A stretch of DNA of 64,000 nucleotides from Sipunculus nudus (lineage: Eukaryota > Annelida > Sipuncula > Golfingiida > Sipunculidae). Location: assembly GCA_026874595.1 (NCBI GenBank), contig CM049309.1:91474723-91538722 (forward strand), in the 5' to 3' direction. A program made the translations under genes and the position numbers. This document shows positions 35,494-48,584 of this stretch, in pieces (the stretch's first letter is position 1; every line of letters begins with the position of its first letter). A model generated the notes under the pieces. It saw nothing but the letters and a program-made list of their open reading frames with translations. It made no database searches and was not told the DNA's origin.

Positions 35494-37552
35494 TGTTGCT
35501 CCTAGAGCGCGGCATTGCCGCAATTTTATTGGCCGTTTCCCTTTATTTTTAGGCAGGCGTGTCCAAGTGGACGCACTATTTTCGCATGTGTCCCTCATAA
35601 TTTAAATTATGTGACCCTTAAACAAACGTAGTTACATGAAAATTTATACAGATTGAAAAAAATCGATGTAAGTATCCCTTCAGAAAGATTTGGGAAAATC
35701 CTCTGGTATCTGAATCCCTGATAAAAACTATACGCGGGATTACATAATACACACTGGTTTAAAGGTCACACCATTGATGTCTTGAATGCATTGCCTCAGG
35801 GTTGGTCCATACACACGGAGGTGTTGCAGCTTTTCTGACAATGATCGATGTTCTAGTGGTGGGAATAAAGTTGCGTCCAGTGCTCGACACTGACGTGATT
35901 TTCTTGAGCCTACATAGTCTCACGATAATGCATTTTAATTATTCTTAAACATGAATATGAAAAAGCAGATATTTTTAGGATTTATCCAAGTTTAGAAGGT
36001 GCGACCTGGTCAATATTTACGGCGTTTCACTCCTAAGTTCATCCGCGAAGTACGGTTAGAAACTCGTCTGCCAAGTTTTCGCAAAAGTTCGCGTGTCTTG
36101 TCAAGCAGTTCTCAACGATGTTAGATTGTTTTCAATTATCAGATCGATCATTTCATTATAATGCCTTAGATTACTACGATAAGTCAGACGATTATTTCCC
36201 ACAAAGCACTTAGGTTAGGTCTTCCACAATGATCTCAAACAATTTGCCTGTATAGTGACATCGTTTCATGGCAGGCCAGCCAACCGACGGCCCCTCTTTT
36301 TTTTAATGCATATTCCTATTCTGGACTGAATGGGTCATAAGCTTCAATTTGAATAGAAATTCCCTCGTTGGTAGAGCCTCAGGGTCGCATGATTTTGCTG
36401 CAGCCCGGTACGAAATTAAGCCGAAGCTGGGGAATATACTTCTTCGAAAATGTGATGTTTCTCGTGACTAAATAACTCACTATCGCAGTATATAATCAAT
36501 ATGTAAATGTCATAAGTAAGAAGAACCGATCTATTATGTTATCGGTCGCTTTATATTTGTCGGACCAATAATGCAGACGTTTTAAAATCGTTTGATACTG
36601 GTCAAACAAGTATAATATGGCGGCTATTGGCAGCATATTTTCCCGGTTAAGCTGACATCGTTTCCGCGGATATAGGCGTAGGTTACGTAAGTTAGCACGA
36701 AAATTTCAGGAATCAAGATGCACTGATCAAAATATTCTGAGTACAGTTTCTGTAATAAATAAAGTACGATTTTTTAGAGAAATTTTGATTTCTAGTAGTT
36801 TGATACTTACCTAACATTTATAATAAGCCTATATTAGGCAATGCCGGCCGCAAATTTTCCCGGCTGACAAGTAACATCGTTCCACGGCTATACGCCTACG
36901 CATAAATGACACGGAAAGGTCACTTAAGTTTCAGTTACTGACTGTTTTACTTTTATTGGGAACAGAAATTTGGATATTTATTGTATTCCTTTCATTCTTG
37001 TCAAACTAAAATTTTATATTAACATGCCCGTAACAGACTTTTTAACAAACTGACGTCGTACCACTGCAACTTACGCTGGTGCGGTTGACTTTTTTAATAG
37101 CCTCTCTTTATAACATTAATCGACGGTGAATAAAACCTTGCGTAAATGTTTGTTTTATCCCCCTTTAACTGAGTTGTTCAAACGATGTTTCGATACTGAC
37201 TTGCCACTTTGAATGGTACAAGCTGACTCAATCAAAGATGATTGTGTGTAAGCAATTTGCAATCTGTACATGGTCATCTATATATAGTGTTGTTATTGAG
37301 ACAAGAATTTCCTAGGCTTAAGTTTTATGAAGACTTGAGATAGGTGACCTGTAATATATTTAACAATTCCAGCCTTTACAATACCTGTTATTCATTTTAA
37401 AATGCGCAAGACTTAAAACATTCATATAACATTGATTATTTTAACATAAAAAATTGCTTCGAAGAAAGTGTCCCCACCTAATTTTGGTTTGTCCCCCAGA
37501 AATTTCATCAAGGGGCCCAGTGTCCTTTTGTGTTTCATGCCTAGGAGCAACA

Positions 37553-37555
<3 letters not shown>
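35491..37555. mobile_element. 2.07-kb non-autonomous DNA transposon, hAT-like ends
   Basis: CAGTGTTGCTCCTAG (35491-35505) and CTAGGAGCAACACTG (37541-37555) are perfect 15-bp terminal inverted repeats. Both flanks are (TA)n, so an 8-bp or 2-bp target duplication cannot be told apart. The CAGTG start resembles hAT ends. The interior is AT-rich but has clearly more CpG than the neighbouring DNA (for example CGCGGCATTGCCG and CGGCGTTTCAC) and no long ORF. Confidence 0.8.

Positions 37556-37594
<39 letters not shown>
37556..37594. repeat. (TA)n microsatellite
   Basis: TA units follow the right end of the transposon. The short Tyr/Ile-rich ORFs across it are artefacts. Confidence 0.95.
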
Positions 37595-37597
<3 letters not shown>

Positions 37598-37671
37598 TGT
37601 TTTCTTAGAGGAAAAAAGGTGTGCAAGGTTCATTAGTGATTGCTTTATATGTAGAAATTCTCTTTAAGTCT

Positions 37672-38391
37672 CCTTGGCAAGGCTCGGTAAGATTTAGTAA
37701 GCCACGTTCATCATTCCTGTTTTGGGTACTGGCAAGGCTTGGTCAGCTTTAGTAAACCATGTTCATCATTCCTGTTATGGGAACTGGCAAGGCTTGGTCA
37801 GATTTAGTAAGCCATGTTCATCATTCCTGTTCTGGGTACTGGCAAGGCTTGGTCAGATTTAGTAAGCCATGTTCATCATTCCTGTTATGGGAACTGGCAA
37901 GGCTTGGTCAGATTTAGTAAGCCATGTTCATCATTCCTGTTATGGGAACTGGCAAGGCTTGGTCAGAATTAGTAAGCCATGTTCATCATTCCTGTTATGG
38001 GAACTGGCAAGGCTTGGTCAGATTTAGTAAGCCATGTTCATCATTCCTGTTATGGGAACTGGCAAGGCTTGGTCAGATTTAGTAAGCCATGTTCATCATT
38101 CCTGTTCTGGGTACTGGCAAGGCTTGGTCAGATTTAGTAAGCCATGTTCATCATTCCTGTTATGGGAACTGGCAAGGCTTGGTCAGATTTAGTAAGCCAT
38201 GTTCATCATTCCTGTTATGGGAACTGGCAAGGCTTGGTCAGATTTAGTAAGCCATGTTCATCATTCCTGTTCTGGGTACTGGCAAGGCTTGGTCAGATTT
38301 AGTAAGCCATGTTCATCATTCCTGTTATGGGAACTGGCAAGGCTTGGTCAGATTTAGCAAGCAATGTTCATCATTCCTGTTCTGGATACTG
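37672..38391 (+). repeat. 55-bp minisatellite, about 13 units
   Basis: The unit is GGCAAGGCTTGGTCAGATTT, AGTAAGCCATGTTCATCATT, CCTGTTATGGGAACT. It alternates with a CTGTTCTGGGTACT variant. The inner copies are nearly identical, with diverged edge copies. Confidence 0.95.
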
Positions 38392-40780
38392 TATTACTGC
38401 CTCTGATCTGTTCTGTTTACATAGTGTGAAGCCAGGATAGAAGGTTTAACTGTAAATGCACAAGTTCATGGTGAAATGCATTCAAACTGATGTTGCTGAA
38501 TACTGTTTCAGCCATGACCCCCGAACACAAAGTTTGATCTTTGGACTGTATATTAACAGTTTATATGTATTAAATAATATACAATTCAGCCTTGTAGACA
38601 TGTTAAAGTCCTGGGAGTACTCCAATCATGAGTTTGATCTTGACGTGCTGCTGTGTTCTTACTCTGCTTGTTGTAAAGGAAATGAATGTAACTGATGCTA
38701 AATGATTAATTGGCTCATCATATATACTTTAAGATGTTCAACATATATTTCCATTCAAGTATGCTTTTAAAGGTATTATGATCATAGCTGAAGTCAAGTT
38801 CCACAATTACATTGACTTTGTTTAGATGATCAGAATTGCAGGTACAGAAACACTACATTATTTCATCATCAGCTGATACTGACCCTAAATAAATGTCTAT
38901 GATGTCTATTGTCTATGATGCCCACTTAATTGAACTGTTGGTTTCTTCTGACATAATTACCACATGAAAAGTATGGACGGAACTGTCAACAAGTATCAAT
39001 TTAGGATACCGGCTGGAGTTAATTGTACATATCTAGATTATCTTTGAAATATTCCAAACCAAAAGTGTAGAAAGATGTGACTATTAATCCTGCAATTTCT
39101 GTTATTTACCAGGATTTCTGAGCATTAACAACCCTGCATTCTGTAAAGTCATATTGGCCGCTTAGCTTAAAGATTCTCAAGGTATAGGCTTACTCTCAGT
39201 GATACCATATATTCATCAGATTTTATATCAGTATGTGATTTATCTTCCATGAAAATGCATGTGAAAATAACTGCAGTTCATCAAATTTGCATGAACCTGT
39301 GTTGATTAAATACTGGAATTTACGTATGGGTGTTTAATTGACCACTACTGTCTACAGTTAAATTGCAAATATTATTGAGGATAAAGTATAAGCTTGTATG
39401 ATTTGCCAAAACCATGCCTTAATCTGTGTATCTGTGGCTGAGACTAAGGTTAAACATGGAACCAGTAGTGATAAGTAGTTGCTGATAATTCACCAGAATC
39501 CTCATAAAGATATAATAAATTGTCGTACATTTTTTAAGAAACATATCATGGAGTTTGCGTTAATGTCCATGTTTGGCTTTAATTTTCCAAGTCATCACTA
39601 GGTGTCATCACTGGGTGACATCAGCTCAGGGATAAGTCGCCTGTAGCAAACATTTTCTTTATTTTATTGGCCCAAAATGAAATAACTGAATGTTGGGTTG
39701 CCTAAATTGGACAAACATGTGGAAGTTTAGGTGGTAACATGACCACAAATTTACAGAACTTTGTGCTCACTTCATTTATGGGGGGGGGGGGGGGTGATAT
39801 TTTCATCCATGCATTTGATAATATTGTAACAAATCCATGCAGTAAGTGTGTTTACAATTTAGATACAGTTGTTCTTAATGCCATTCATGTATGTTTACAA
39901 CTCTCACAAGTTGATGTATTGATCCAATTCTGGTCGTCAATTTGATACCATTGACCTGATTTAGAAACATGACCCCAGCCTAAACAGTGTTGGTGAAGTA
40001 AGCTAAACGCCACCACTGTAACTAATGCTAGGCAGAGCAGTGGGACTGGAAACTACTGTAGAAGGGTGTGTATGGGGCCAGGGGAGGTAAATCCTAATTG
40101 GAGTGATGTGGTCCAGGCCCAGGTATTGGGGTTACTGAATGGGCATTGTTAGATCAGTGGAGGCTCATTCATGGGGAATCAAGCCTCTCTAATTGAAAAT
40201 CGCACATGGCATACACACCAGATGTATACTGTATTCATGACACTAGGTGGTGGGTCAGCTTAACATGTGGAAAGATAGCTGGTGTGGACTCCCTGTCCAG
40301 GTGATCTTTACTTGAAGTTAGGAGTTGTACATATTACGATGCTGCAGATGCCATGTTGAGTGCATGTATAAAAAGATTTTACATGAACAAGTTTATCACA
40401 GAAAGGAATATAACTAATCAGGTTTTCTGTCCCTGTATCAGGTGGAGTGGTATATGGACAGTTTGGTTGTTTAATGCTTTCTAGATAATGCTTGCTTTGC
40501 AGTCTTTCCTGGGATGGGATTTTATACACATAGGTCTGTAGTACAGGTATATACTATTGTGTTAGTCTGAGTCATTTACACAGTATAACAATTATCTGTT
40601 CACTCTGCTTTACTGTTTTCTGTGAGGTGTCAACTCTTTACTTTATTACCAGATGTGTTTAGGAAAATTTGGTATTTTTGCTCAGGACAGATATATTGAG
40701 AAGAAGCCATTTAGAGATTTCCTCACATGCTGGTCAGGTTTCTTACTTGCCTGAAGTACACATTTCTGTGTTTGTTTCAG
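38392..40780. other. Unique non-coding sequence
   Basis: No gene recognised. It contains a poly-G tract at 39781-39794. The 79-codon ORF at 38456 has no domain or convincing context. Confidence 0.4.
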
Positions 40781-41031
40781 ATGGAAACCTTGGCGTCTGA
40801 TGGGGCTCCAGCATGTAAGAAAACACAACTTGCCTGTACAGGTGATACCCGGAGAGGGTTGTTATGGGTCAGTGATGGAGTCGGGACTGATGTTGATGTC
40901 TTAAACAACCTTCGGCCAGAATGGCAATTTGTTCTGTACAGACCTAGCACTTACTGGTGGCAGGAAACACCTGGAGCGTAGGCAAACATTCGTACAAAGG
41001 AACATGGCACACAGGCTGTACATACCATCAG
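40781..41031 (+). other. Candidate exon (coding or host non-coding RNA)
   Basis: A strong acceptor (TTTCTGTGTTTGTTTCAG, ending 40780) and a strong donor (CAG|GTGAGAG at 41032) bound 251 nt. The frame from ATG at 40781 is open for 66 codons to TAG at 40979 and gives a protein-like sequence (for example RRGLLWVSDGVGTDVDVLNN). An alternative internal donor (CAG|GTGATA) lies near 40840. If the whole block is one exon, the stop makes it a terminal coding exon, an exon with a frame change (the +1 frame stays open to the donor, with HLERRQTFVQRNMAHRLYIP), or an exon of a non-coding mir-92 host transcript. No family is recognised. Confidence 0.4.
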
Positions 41032-41944
41032 GTGAGAGTCCCCACATTACCCCTCTTACTGGTAAATATTATCCAGGTCAGTGGTGTAGTAGGTCTTCTA
41101 TATTATAGTACATTTATTCATGATAAACTCCATTAATGCCAGCAAATTCTTTATTTGCTGTGTTTAATTGGTCCTTTTTAATGATAACAACAAGAGCAAT
41201 TGCACCTTGGACCATACTGTAACAAATTACAAATTTACCTTGTAAATCACTTGACTTAGTTCATATTTTTATATAATGAAGTTAAAGAAGAACCAAGTCT
41301 TTTTAAGAATTTTTTCACATATCAACCAGAGTGAATGTTATTTTGTTTAAATTGGTGCCAAAAATAATTCTGAATTTAATTCATTTAATAGTTTTTCATT
41401 CTGAGAAAGCTTTGTTTCCTCATTGTTTGTAACCAGTTACTTTTGTCGCACACAGTCAATCAGTTCTAACAGAATCACTTGGAACACAATAATCACCATT
41501 TACAGTAAAACCTCTGGTATGGCTTTTCTTTCTCAGTAACATCTAGAATACAAACTTTACATTATATCAGCCCTTTACAATGAAAAAAAAAATGTCCATG
41601 TTTGTAATCCATTCAACTGCAAAGGACTACAAATACACAGTATTATGTCCAGCTCACTTTTAAGTTGTTTCACTGAGCGCATACAAGACGGTGCTTAGAT
41701 GCAGAAGCAGTATTACCATGATCAATTATGGTACCGATTGTTTAGTGGGAGTCTGCATCACACAGGTTTTGTGTCAGAAAATGTCAGTTGTTCTCTGTAG
41801 TATGTAGCATGGTTGACAGTTGACACTAAGTCAGCATACCAAGATATGTAAAACGAAGCCATTGTGGTTCAGTTTGATTAAGGTACAGGCTGAAATTACT
41901 GATTGGTTGTAGTTGCCATGTGTTCCTGTATGTCATTGTCATAG

Positions 41945-42020
41945 TATAAATAAGGACCAGTACAAAGAGGTGTATGTAGTAGGCACACCTGCTGATCAGG
42001 AGAACACCTCACAGGGCACA
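41945..42020 (+). CDS. Candidate short internal exon, unidentified
   Basis: A 76-nt block lies between an acceptor-like TCATTGTCATAG (ends 41944) and a consensus donor ACA|GTAAGT (42021). One frame is open and reads INKDQYKEVYVVGTPADQEN and a few residues more, with normal codon use. It sits 0.9 kb after the candidate exon at 40781-41031 and 0.27 kb before mir-92 copy B, on the same strand. This suggests a shared transcript. The block is short, so chance cannot be excluded. Family unknown. Confidence 0.33.
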
Positions 42021-42242
42021 GTAAGTAGTACCTAACAGTCCCCCACACTCAGTGGTAACAGGTACAGTGGTCTGCCCTCTGTGTGCATTATCTTAGTTTA
42101 CAATTGGTTAATAAGAACTTGTTACTTCATAATTGTGTGATTGTTTATCCTTCATTGTCATTACCAGGCAGCTTGACCAACTGTTGTTAATCATTAACTC
42201 TTCAAGTGGAGGATGTCATGCTTCAAGTGTGGTGACATGCCA

Positions 42243-42322
42243 GTGCCAAGGCGGTAGGGATTTGTGCATTCTGGCAACATTTGAGTACAAATTGCACTTG
42301 TCCCGGCCTGCCTTGGTCTGGT
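42243..42322 (+). ncRNA. mir-92: miR-92 family microRNA precursor, copy B
   Basis: The predicted mature 3' arm at 42290-42311 contains ATTGCACTTGTCCCGGCCTG, preceded by A and followed by C, which is the canonical invertebrate miR-92. The 5' arm at 42245-42270 (CCAAGGCGGTAGGGATTTGT, then GCATT) folds back on it. CCAAGGC pairs with GCCTTGG at the base, GGGA pairs with TCCC, and GTGCA pairs with TGCAC near the loop (about 42271-42288). The copy sits 0.27 kb downstream of a candidate exon (41945-42020) and 0.16 kb upstream of a GT-rich minisatellite. A short ORF overlaps it and is a shadow. Confidence 0.9.
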
Positions 42323-42482
42323 AAGATCAGCTTTGGTATAATCACATGAATATGTTTTACAATAGATATTGTGCTTAAGTGTAATGTTTGGTCCCTAAGT
42401 CTGTCAAGGAAAATAAAAAAACAAAATTTGTTTTATTCAGTTACTTGATCTTGCCATAGTATTGAGTCTGTGCTTAATTAAG

Positions 42483-43020
42483 GTCTGTGTGTGTGTCTGC
42501 TCAAGCTAGTGGTCTGTGTGTGTGTGTCTGCTCAGGTCCAAGTCAGTGTGCGTGTCTACTCAGGTCCAGGTCTTTGTGTGTGTCTGCTCAGGTCCAGGTC
42601 TGTGTGTGTCTGCACAGGTCCAGGTCAGTGTGTGTGTCTACTCAGGTCCAGGTCTGTGTGTGTGTGGCCGCTCAGGTCCAGGTCTGTGTGTGTGTGTCTG
42701 CTCAGGTCCAGGTCTGTATGTGTGTCTGCTCAGGCCAAGATCTGTGTTTGTGACTGCTCAGGCCTGAATGTGTGACCACTCAGGTCCAGGTCTGTGTGTG
42801 TGTGTGTGTCTGCTCAGGTCCAGGTCTGTGTGTGTCTGCTCAGGTCCAGGTCTGTGTGTGTGGCCGCTCAGGTCCAGGTCTGTGTGTGTGGCCGCTCGGG
42901 TCCAGGTCTGTGTGCATGTCTACTTAGGTCCAGGTCTGTGTGTAAGTCTACTTAGGTCCAGGTCTGTGTGTAAGTCTACTAAGGTCCAGGTCTGTGTGTG
43001 TGTCTGCTCAGGTCCAGGTG
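42483..43020 (+). repeat. GT-rich ~28-bp minisatellite
   Basis: GTCTGTGTGTGTGTCTGCTC followed by AGGTCCAG repeats about 18 times with variable (TG)n length. The variants are GGCCGCTC, CTACTCAG and TCTACTTAG. All three frames give Cys/Val-rich ORFs (83-94 codons), which are artefacts. It starts 0.16 kb after mir-92 copy B. Confidence 0.93.
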
Positions 43021-45700
43021 TGGCTCAGTAGCAGATTGATTTTGGCCAATTCTGGATCAAGATTCTTAACAGGCCCCCAAGTCTAATCTTGTCTTGATCC
43101 AAATCTCAATTAGGTCTGGTCAGAATCCCAAGACCTAGATACCTAGACCAGTTTCTTATTTGATAAGTCTTTTGGACACAGTTTCCTTAAATCCTTTTAA
43201 AACACTTATAGATCAGGGTAAGGATACCAAATACTGGAAAAAGGGGAGCTTTTCAGTCCATCAGGTATCCAAATTGGGATTTCAGCTGGACTGATTGCTG
43301 ATGAGTCCAGATCATGATTAGGGACCTGAAATCTGCATTAAGTCCTGTGCTTCCCAAGAATACATGTACTGTGCAAACTTCTTTGCTTACATGGTGATCT
43401 GTCGTCTACTGCAGTGGTCACTTTCAAAAATATATTAATAAAGCAAAGTTTGTTCAGTTATGGGCTTATGGCTGTTGATACATTTGATATGCAGTTGGCT
43501 TTTGTTAAATCTAGGCAAGTTTTCAGAATGTCAAATGGATTTCTGTTAACTACATAGTATTACTGGTTTTGATACCAGACTTAAACTTTTCATTAATTAT
43601 CTGTCAGATGTGTTCAGTCTTTGGCCATTTGCCAACAGAAGCTAAGGATGATGATCTTAGCTAAGTGAAACTCTTCATATCTGATAATAAAGCCATTTAT
43701 TTTTGTTCCTGGCTGGTAAAGTCTGCATTAAAATTCAAATGATGGCATATTAAGTAACTATTAGGACAGCAGACCTCCAGTCAATGCAACAATTACAAGT
43801 GTGATGAATTCTGGTAGTAATTTAATGCTTGTGGTAATTGGGAACAAAAAGTCGAAGATTGCCTCCCATGACTGTAACTACCTGTAATATTATTCTTATA
43901 AAAAAAAAATTCCTTTTGTTATTCATATTGCACAACATTTGAAAACCAGTTCTCTTTTGAATTTTGATCTTTAAAACCCTATTTTCTGTTCAAATCAGGT
44001 GAGCTATATTTATATTTATATCTATTTTTTGCCTCTGGTTATCAGCTTTTGTGATACCCTTGATAACTTGTGACCTGGTTGCAGCTTTCCCTGTCACTTG
44101 GCAGGCATGTCCCTTGGTCAAGTGTGTACTGTGTTTGCATTAGGCCTAAAACGCTTCCGTTTTAATGTTGTGTGTATACCATGCATACATATGTAACCAA
44201 GAAGTATGTATTTCTAACAAAAAGAGATCCAGGTGGAGTTGTTTGGGACAGCTGTGACGTACCTTCTGTACAAAAGTCCTGAGGCAGATGTGTCACATGC
44301 CTTAGGTACTAGGGTTGATTATTCAAACTTCCCTAAGGGCTTGTTTAATTTTAATGAAGTCAGAATCACCTTCAGCTCAGGTATGTCAAAGTACATGGAA
44401 CTAACATGTTAATGTATTGGTGGTGTGTAACTGTCCCAGGCCAGCTAAGCCTCTGTAGGCTAGGAGCTAATGGGGCTCAAGTCCTCAAAATGAACCGTTA
44501 TACACAAATATTAGCTTGAATGAGAAAAAAAAATTATTTGCTGGTATGCCTTGTTACAGATGTTTATAAAAGGCTTCCCCTTGGCCTGTTTTGAATGGTT
44601 GTGTTTTAATCAACTTGTTATACGCATTGAGGGACTCTCCTTAAGAATAGAGGGTTTGTTGACATGTAAAGGACAAATTTGTTTAGTGGGGTGCAGTTAA
44701 AGCCATGTCTCCCGCTTGTTGACAAGGGAGGTACTTGGGGTGGTTGATAAAATTCAGCAGTGGGGAAGCATGTTTGATGGGGGTTATAAATTAGGGCAGT
44801 AACAATGAAACAGACATGCTGTATAGTTTGTAAAAAGTTGTCAGAGGATGCCGATTACCTTCCTGTCTACATGAGGCTACATCAGGGCAGGGTTTGAGGT
44901 TACAAGGTGAGATCTGAGCAAGGTGCATTAGAATTTTATGCTGTTCTACTTACTGGCAGACTCGGTTTTTCTTTGCTGAGTGATAAATATGATAAAGAAA
45001 AACTTTAAATAATAATTTAAAACATACAACTAGATAATTTTGTAAGTATCTTATTATTCTTTGATAATAGAATGTTGACAGATTTAAGGGAAATTGTTGA
45101 CACTTATAAGGAACCACAAGGTGATTTCTAGTCTAGCCCAGCCAAGGTGACGGTTTTACACCATATAAAATAATTGATATTGTTGAATTAAATGCATGCT
45201 AGAGGGCAGCTCTTTTTTTAAATTGTTCCTTCAAAATATTACATGGATACATGTTTAACAATCAATGTAACAAACTACAGACAAACCCAAACAACATCTG
45301 TATTATCCACATCTATCCATATTTATTACTAAAGGAAAGCTCCATAGCTTAAGCATGTCTTGGGGACTGCATCTGGTTTGAGGCAGTGAAACATGAGAAC
45401 AGAGCTCCCTATCTCCTTTAGTAGAAACATGCTTCTTAAAACTAAGTAGATCTAGCAGGACCACAGGTTTAGGTCATGATGTATTGCTGTCAACATGGCA
45501 AAGGCATGCCTTCTTGAACCATTGCAGATTTAGATAATTTCAGTAACAATTGAAGGTATATTCAAATTGTTGTGATGTCCACAACTTAGATTGGTAAAAT
45601 GTTAAATATTTGAACATTTAGGCTTCTGTATCCGTTCAGTGGGGAAACTGTTTTGTGTTGACCATCAAAAAAGGGTGTGGAATATATTCTTCCTGGTGAC
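43021..45700. other. Unique non-coding sequence between mir-92 copies B and C
   Basis: No exon or repeat recognised. A short purine-rich run (AAAAAAAAATT near 43901) and scattered AT tracts are the only features. Confidence 0.4.
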
Positions 45701-45704
45701 TCAC

Positions 45705-45780
45705 CCTCAAGCAGGCCTGACTTGTGCAACTTGCATATATACATCAGGACAAATTGCACTTGTCCCGGCCTGCCTGATGG
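45705..45780 (+). ncRNA. mir-92: miR-92 family microRNA precursor, copy C
   Basis: The predicted mature arm at 45752-45773 is the same 22-nt sequence as in copy B (core ATTGCACTTGTCCCGGCCTG). The 5' arm at 45711-45733 (GCAGGCCTGACTTGTGCAAC) is a close inverted match to it: GCAGGCC pairs with the 3' GGCCTGC, and TTGTGCAA pairs with the seed end. The loop is about 45734-45750 (TTGCATATATACATCAG region). Of the five copies this has the most complete stem. Small ORFs overlap it on both strands and are not genes. Confidence 0.92.
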
Positions 45781-46867
45781 ATGCAGTCTTCTCATCAGAA
45801 TGCTGTCTTTACAATTAACACTGGATGTGAGTGTTTACCTCTTATTTACAGCTGTTCTTCTACATACATTCCAGTATTCTTTCCATTGTAGCTGTCTTGT
45901 GCAAAAGAAATGTTATATCTGTATGACAGCTGCAGTTTCAGTGTGCCAGGTTTTAAACTGGAGTTTAAATTTGTCATCTCTCCTGTTAGTCAGACATGAC
46001 ATGTAAGCATGTGTTAAAAACGCTCCAAGAAGTTATAGAAAGTCAAACAATTTGGACAAACATAGATATTTATAAGGTTGCAATAAGATTTATTTCTTTA
46101 GTTAGCTTGCATAGTGCTTTTCTGTTTATCAGAAGCGAGAGATATGAAAGATAGCTTGATGCTTCATAGCCAAATATAGTTTGTAAAAGACTGTGTAAAC
46201 ATGGGCATTCAGTATACTAAAATAGAGAATAACCTTTAATTTAGATTGCACTTAATAATTTTTAAAGTAAGATAAAAAGCAGGACTGGTTAACCTGTGTA
46301 TGATTTGTATTCTTATCAATTGATGACGGAGGATGTTTGTATGCACAGCAGTGTGAGATAGGTCAACTTTACCATATTCTAATATTGTGCTTTATTGAGG
46401 AAACAGGAAATGTGTATGTACAGTGGAGGTTAACAAAGGCTTGACTTGCTTTGTAATCAGTGAAACAAGGGACGTATACAACAAGGGATATGTGTGAACA
46501 GTACAGGAGTCCTACTTACCTGATGGTTGATTCTGGACTTTGATCTAAAGTAACTGTAGTTCTGAGCCTTTATGATAGGGTTCTTTGTCAGCAGGGTTTA
46601 TATAGGATTAGACATAATTAAGGAAGTGTGGAGGATGTGTGTAGTAACATGAGGAAATCCATATATAGTGGGTTGAACAAGGTAGATGTTTAAATATTTT
46701 TTATTAGATATGAACAGCCCAGAGAATATTTATGTGTCGACAGCCCTAGTACCTGCATTTTGGTAGTCTTGTTCATTAACTGTTACAGCCTGATATATAA
46801 TGAGAGAGTTGATGGAACTTGACCAAGTGAAGCTATCTCATGTAAACCAGCTTCTTGTGGCTCTCAT

Positions 46868-48560
46868 GTTTTTGTTAGCGAACCTGTGGCGTTGTCCGTC
46901 GTCCGTCGTCTGTACGTTAACCCATACTATCTTGAAAACGGCACGAATTAGCATCACAAAATTTTATGCATAAAATTAGTCATCTAAAAAACTCGGATTT
47001 TGCTTGTTTTTTTTTTTGCTAACTGCATTTTCTTAGATTTTATAGGGTAAAAAGCTAAAAAAGCTTAAAAAATCTTCTCCGAATCTGTTCAGCCAAATTG
47101 TCCAATATTTTACAGAAATGATTCCAGGAACGATCTCTCTTAAGTTTGTTCGAATGGTTTAAGTTCGGTGATTTTTGGCCGAGTTACAGGAAGTTGAACT
47201 TAGTGATCTGTCCAAATAAGCATACTAAAATTACAATCTCAGAAATGGCTTGAGCTATCATCACCAAATTTTATGCCAATGTTGGTCACGTGAGTCATAT
47301 CTGAAATTGAGGTATTGGTGGCGCCACCTGCATCGGCCTTTTTTGTATGGGGGTCATCAATGCCCGAATCATACTGACAGCTACAAATAACTTCTTCTCT
47401 GAAACGAAACGGCCAAATTGTTTAATATGGCACAGAAATGATCCTAGGGTAGTGCTTTCTGAAGTTTGTTCAAATGGTCTCAGTTCAGTGACTTTTGGCT
47501 AAGTTATGGGAAGCTGAATTTAGTCATATGCCATAAAAGCCCATTATAGCTAAGTGGCTACAAAAATCTTCTTCTCAAAAACCACTGGGCCAAATTCTGA
47601 AATCTCACACATAAATTATCCTTAGATGTTGATAATTCAAGTTTGTTCAAATGGTCTCAGTTCAGTGACTTTTGGCTGAGTTATTGGAAGTTGAATTTAG
47701 TCATATGCCATAACAGCCCATGTAAGCTAAGTAGCTACAAAAATCTTCTTCTCAAAAACCACTGGGCCAAATTTGTAAATCTCACACAATAATTATCCTT
47801 AGAAGTTGATAATTCAAGTTTGTTCAAATGGTTTTGGTTCAATGATTTTTGGCTGAGTTATGGGAAGCTGAACTTTGCCATTTTGCTGTATTTTCCCATA
47901 TGAGTTGTAAACCTACAAAAGTTTTTCGACTGATGATACTGAGGCCAGTTTGTTTAATATTTTGCAAGAATAATTCCCTGAATCATTCTAATAATAATAA
48001 TTGTCTTTTATGGTTCCAAAAAATGAATTTTGGCTGAATTAAAAAGATTGAATTGAGTCATTTTACCATATATGTTAGATGTGTGAAGCAGATACATCTA
48101 GCCTAGCACCAGTTTATCAGCATCCATTACATCATGCCTCTAGACATTTAGATTTCAGAATATCTATGGAAAATATTGACAAGAATGTTTTTTAAAAGCT
48201 TTTAAAAAATGTAGATTTATGATATGACATATCATCTGTACACTAACTCATAATTTCTCAGGAATAGCAGGAGCTACCATCCCCAAATTTTATGCAATTA
48301 TCAGTCTCATATCAAATGTTGATGGATTCAGCTTATTTTTGCTATCTGCATTTAATTAGATTTTACAGGGAAAAAGCTGAAAAAAAACTTTAAAAGTCTT
48401 CTTCTTGTAAACAGTCCAGCCAAATTGTTCAATATTTTACAGAAATGATCCCAGAGGCGAGCCTTCTCAAGTTTGTTCAAATGGTTTGTGTTGGATAAAT
48501 TTTAGCAGAGTTACATAACAGGCCAAGATTGTTTATGTTTCTTGAATAGGTTGAGAAACT
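46868..48560 (+). repeat. GTTAGCGAACCTGTGG family, copy 1
   Basis: The head is TTAGCGAACCTGTGGCGTTG then GTCCGTCGTCCGTC. Repeated units of about 190 bp follow with ACCACTGGGCCAAATT, CACACATAAATTATCCTTAG, AGTTTGTTCAAATGGT and TTTTGGCTGAGTTATGGGAA. It also carries TGGTGGCGCCACCTGCATCG at 47319. A second copy starts at 60001. Confidence 0.8.
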
Positions 48561-48584
48561 GCCAACTGTTTCAGATTTGGCAAC

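Noticed and set aside
41193-41215. miR-92-like CAATTGCACCTTGGACC
   Set aside because: The seed is followed by unrelated sequence and upstream pairing is poor.
42487-43031. Cys/Val-rich ORFs in three frames
   Set aside because: All come from a TG-rich minisatellite.
46246-46262. Sixth miR-92-like site (ATTGCACTTAATAAT)
   Set aside because: Seed match only; the body differs and there is no pairing arm.
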